A DNA stretch of 7,690 bases from contig JAEXCN010000198.1 of NCBI GenBank assembly GCA_023402175.1, positions 1-7,690 of the forward strand, read 5' to 3'. The position numbers and the translations under genes are program-made. The notes below the pieces were generated by a model, which saw nothing but the letters and a program-made list of their open reading frames with translations, did not search any database and was not told where the DNA came from. The stretch comes from Pseudomonadota bacterium (GTDB lineage Bacteria > Myxococcota_A > Polyangia > Polyangiales > Polyangiaceae). How positions within the stretch are numbered: the first letter of the stretch is position 1; every line of letters begins with the position of its first letter. Shown here in pieces: positions 6,123 to 7,690 of this stretch.

Positions 6123-7013
6123 ATGCGCGCGAGCTCGCTCGGGATCCGCTGGACGATCGGAGACGTGAGTCTCGAGGGCTTCGAGGCGCTGCGCCTTTCG
6201 ATCTGGGGTGCCCACGGCGCGTTCGGAGCCGACGCGGCGTACGCGGTCTGCGTCAACAACGTCCCTCTCGACGTCGCGAAGGAGCGCGTCGGGGAGCTTC
6301 CGGTCGAGTGCGCCTGGCACGAGGTCACGCGCGAGGTGCCTGCGTTCATGCGGCCCCACCTCGACGGCGGAATGGCCCAGGGCGCCGGCTGGAAGCTCGC
6401 CCCGCTTCGACTCTTCCATGACCGCCACGAGCTTTCGCTCGACAACGACTGCATCCTCTGGGCGATGCCCGAGCCGATCCGCCGCTGGCTCGAATCCCGC
6501 GACGGCGCCTGTCTGCTGGCCGAGGACGTCCGCGCGTGTTTCGGCCGATTCGCAAACGAGTGCGGGCCTGCTCCGCGGAACGCGGGCATTCGCGGGCTCC
6601 CGCCGGGACTCGACCTCGAACGCGCGATGACCGACGTGCTTCGCGCTCACGGTGACGGCCGTCCGCTCGTTTCCGAGCTCGACGAGCAAGGGCTGCAGGT
6701 GGCCGCGCTCACACGTTCGCGACGGACGGAGGTCGTGCCACTCGCGGACGTGACGATCTGTTCGCCCTTCCCTCCCCACCATACGGAGCTTGGACGCTGC
6801 GGCGCGCACTTCTGCGGCCTCAACGCGCACGATCTCGGCTGGGAGCTCGACGGCCGCCCAGCATCGTCTTTCGTGCGCGACCACTGGCGGCGCCATCGCT
6901 GGGAGCTCTACACACTCGTCGGCCTCGAGCCGCCGTCGGACGCCGAGCTCGATGCGCGCGACCCGCGAGACACCCATCCCGATCTGAGCTCGGCCGACAA
7001 CATCGAGGCCTGA
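6123..7013 (+). CDS. Uncharacterised protein with DND motif, possible GT-A glycosyltransferase
   Basis: A 296-residue, apparently cytoplasmic protein with no signal peptide or membrane segment. I do not recognise a named family. The arrangement of motifs suggests a nucleotide-sugar (GT-A fold) transferase: an early beta-strand-like ALRLSIWG (22-29); AVCVNN (41-46); GWKLAPLRLF (89-98); then HELSLDNDCILW (102-113). In the last of these, Asp107-Asn-Asp109 sits at the end of a hydrophobic strand, as in the metal-binding DXD of GT8-like enzymes. LLAEDVR (131-137) and NAGIRGLPPG (153-162) follow, resembling the acceptor-side part of such folds. The C-terminal third has a Cys/His-containing CGAHFCGLN (226-234) and an acidic tail. 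The ribosome site is excellent and the reading frame is intact, so the gene is real. The transferase assignment is inference from motifs only. It converges with the acetyltransferase gene, stop codons 10 bases apart. Confidence 0.82.
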   Translation: MRASSLGIRWTIGDVSLEGFEALRLSIWGAHGAFGADAAYAVCVNNVPLDVAKERVGELPVECAWHEVTREVPAFMRPHLDGGMAQGAGWKLAPLRLFHDRHELSLDNDCILWAMPEPIRRWLESRDGACLLAEDVRACFGRFANECGPAPRNAGIRGLPPGLDLERAMTDVLRAHGDGRPLVSELDEQGLQVAALTRSRRTEVVPLADVTICSPFPPHHTELGRCGAHFCGLNAHDLGWELDGRPASSFVRDHWRRHRWELYTLVGLEPPSDAELDARDPRDTHPDLSSADNIEA

Positions 7014-7023
7014 ACGAGCCCGC

Positions 7024-7545
7024 TCACGCGGCGCGCCTGGGAAGCCGCTTCCGGAAGATCAGCTGATCGTAGACGTGCCGCATCGGTCCGTCGGGCGTTG
7101 CGTACGTCTCCTCCGTGACCTGGTCGCCGACGTGCTCGAAGCCGAGGCGACGATACAGACGAGCGGCGCCTTCGTTGGTCTTCTCGACGCCGATCTCGAC
7201 GGTCTCGCATCCGGTGCTCTCCGCAACACTCTCCCCGACCGCGAGCAGTCGCTGTCCGATCCCGAGCCGCTGGAAGGGCTCGAGCACGCGAAGCGCCCAG
7301 AACATCGCTCCTCGCTCGGCGGCGCGAGCGACGAGGTCGATCCAGAGCTGGCCGATGGGATAGCCGCCGTGATCGGCGACGAGGAAAACGTTCTGCCCGA
7401 GGAGATGGCGCTCGAACTGCGCGCGGAGGAAGCTCCGATGAGGCGTGAACGTTCCGAACCACTCGAGCGGCTCGAGATCGCGCTCCTCGCACGGGCGAAT
7501 CGCGACGACCACCCGGAGCGTGAATTGATCCTGGGGCAGCATCAT
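7024..7545 (-). CDS. GNAT-family N-acetyltransferase
   Basis: A 173-residue cytoplasmic acetyltransferase predicted to move an acetyl group from acetyl-CoA to an amine; the substrate is unknown. The fold begins at VVAIRPCEERDLEPL (13-27). The strand NVFLVAD (52-58) and GYPIGQLWIDLV (61-72) follow. The acetyl-CoA pyrophosphate loop is QRLGIG (92-97), in the Q/RxxGxG/A form, with the helix after it. Motif B-like EIGVEKTNEGAARLYRRLGFEHVG (117-140) has the family's Asn, Tyr and GF residues, written here as NEGAARLYRRLGF. The start is uncertain: ATG at 7545 or at 7542 (AGGG 4 bases before the latter), or GTG at 7512, which would remove an unconserved-looking head of 11 residues. The family resembles ribosomal-protein or aminoglycoside acetyltransferases only in general form, so no resistance role should be assumed. 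Confidence 0.9.
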   Translation of the reverse strand: MMLPQDQFTLRVVVAIRPCEERDLEPLEWFGTFTPHRSFLRAQFERHLLGQNVFLVADHGGYPIGQLWIDLVARAAERGAMFWALRVLEPFQRLGIGQRLLAVGESVAESTGCETVEIGVEKTNEGAARLYRRLGFEHVGDQVTEETYATPDGPMRHVYDQLIFRKRLPRRAA

Positions 7546-7690
7546 GCCCTGCGTGCGGCATACGACGGGCCAGATGGAGCGTGAGCGTCGCGCGTCGTGC
7601 GCGAATCTCCGTCGAGATTGCGGCGTGTCGATTGCACTCCCACGCTCGAGCTCGCATCACGTGAGCTCTGGTCCCGACAGCGGGAGGCCC
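7546..7690. other. Upstream region of the acetyltransferase, right window edge
   Basis: No gene is visible in these 145 bases. Two small inverted repeats are present: AATCTC/GAGATT (7604-7609 with 7614-7619) and GAGCTC at 7648-7653 and 7663-7668. The promoter of the minus-strand acetyltransferase is expected here, but I see no convincing boxes. The sequence GGGAGG near the end could be the ribosome site of a plus-strand gene beyond the window. Confidence 0.35.

Noticed and set aside
5202..6977. A 591-codon open frame on the minus strand
   Set aside because: It lies opposite the CorC-like gene and the DND protein, both with clear family motifs or a strong ribosome site. The translation is Arg/Val/Asp-rich without recognisable domains, as expected for antisense shadows in GC-rich DNA.
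6908..7660. 250-codon minus-strand frame covering the acetyltransferase
   Set aside because: Arg/Ala-rich out-of-frame shadow. The GNAT frame has the acetyl-CoA loop and the other family motifs.

Overview
The window is GC-rich, dense bacterial chromosome. Its five genes have strong G/C preference at third codon positions and produce long spurious ORFs on the opposite strands. The style of the exported proteins suggests a myxobacterium-like organism (Myxococcota, Polyangia/Sandaracinus-type): a lipoprotein with a long Ser/Pro/Ala linker, and a secreted protein with a Pro/Thr tract followed by a 'LYIPVAGPW'-type hydrophobic core. This placement is an inference, because no rRNA or other marker gene is present. 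I see no tRNA, rRNA, CRISPR array, transposase or phage gene.

Left third (1-2147, all minus strand). A secreted protein of unknown function (3-635) lies downstream of a lipoprotein endoglucanase of glycoside hydrolase family 5 (945-2147). The enzyme closely resembles the fungal Cel5A type (subfamily GH5_5) and keeps both catalytic glutamates. A 309-base gap with one hairpin separates them.

Middle gap (2148-2878). About 730 bases have no convincing gene. They hold a candidate promoter with an overlapping 6-8-6 dyad for the glucanase, several hairpins, and a 173-base palindromic element. That element is built from CCGAGC hexamer repeats on one side and their inverted copy on the other, with smaller hairpins between.

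Ion-transport pair (2879-5930). nhaA (Na+/H+ antiporter, minus) and a CorC/TlyC-family membrane protein with paired CBS domains (plus) are divergently transcribed from a 259-base spacer. The nhaA leader can fold a hairpin with a GAGA tetraloop that buries the Shine-Dalgarno sequence. Upstream segments could compete for the sequestering arm. This looks like a translational riboswitch or other cis-regulatory RNA, and lithium/sodium-sensing RNAs are known ahead of nhaA genes in other bacteria. NhaA exchanges Na+ for H+, and CorC-family proteins have been described as Na+-linked Mg2+ exporters, so the two genes plausibly serve a common ion-homeostasis role.

Right end (5931-7690). A cytoplasmic protein of unknown function with a DND motif, possibly a GT-A-type glycosyltransferase (6123-7013, plus), converges on a GNAT acetyltransferase (7024-7545, minus) with 10 bases between the stop codons. 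The most useful leads are the nhaA leader, the palindromic hexamer element and the DND protein.
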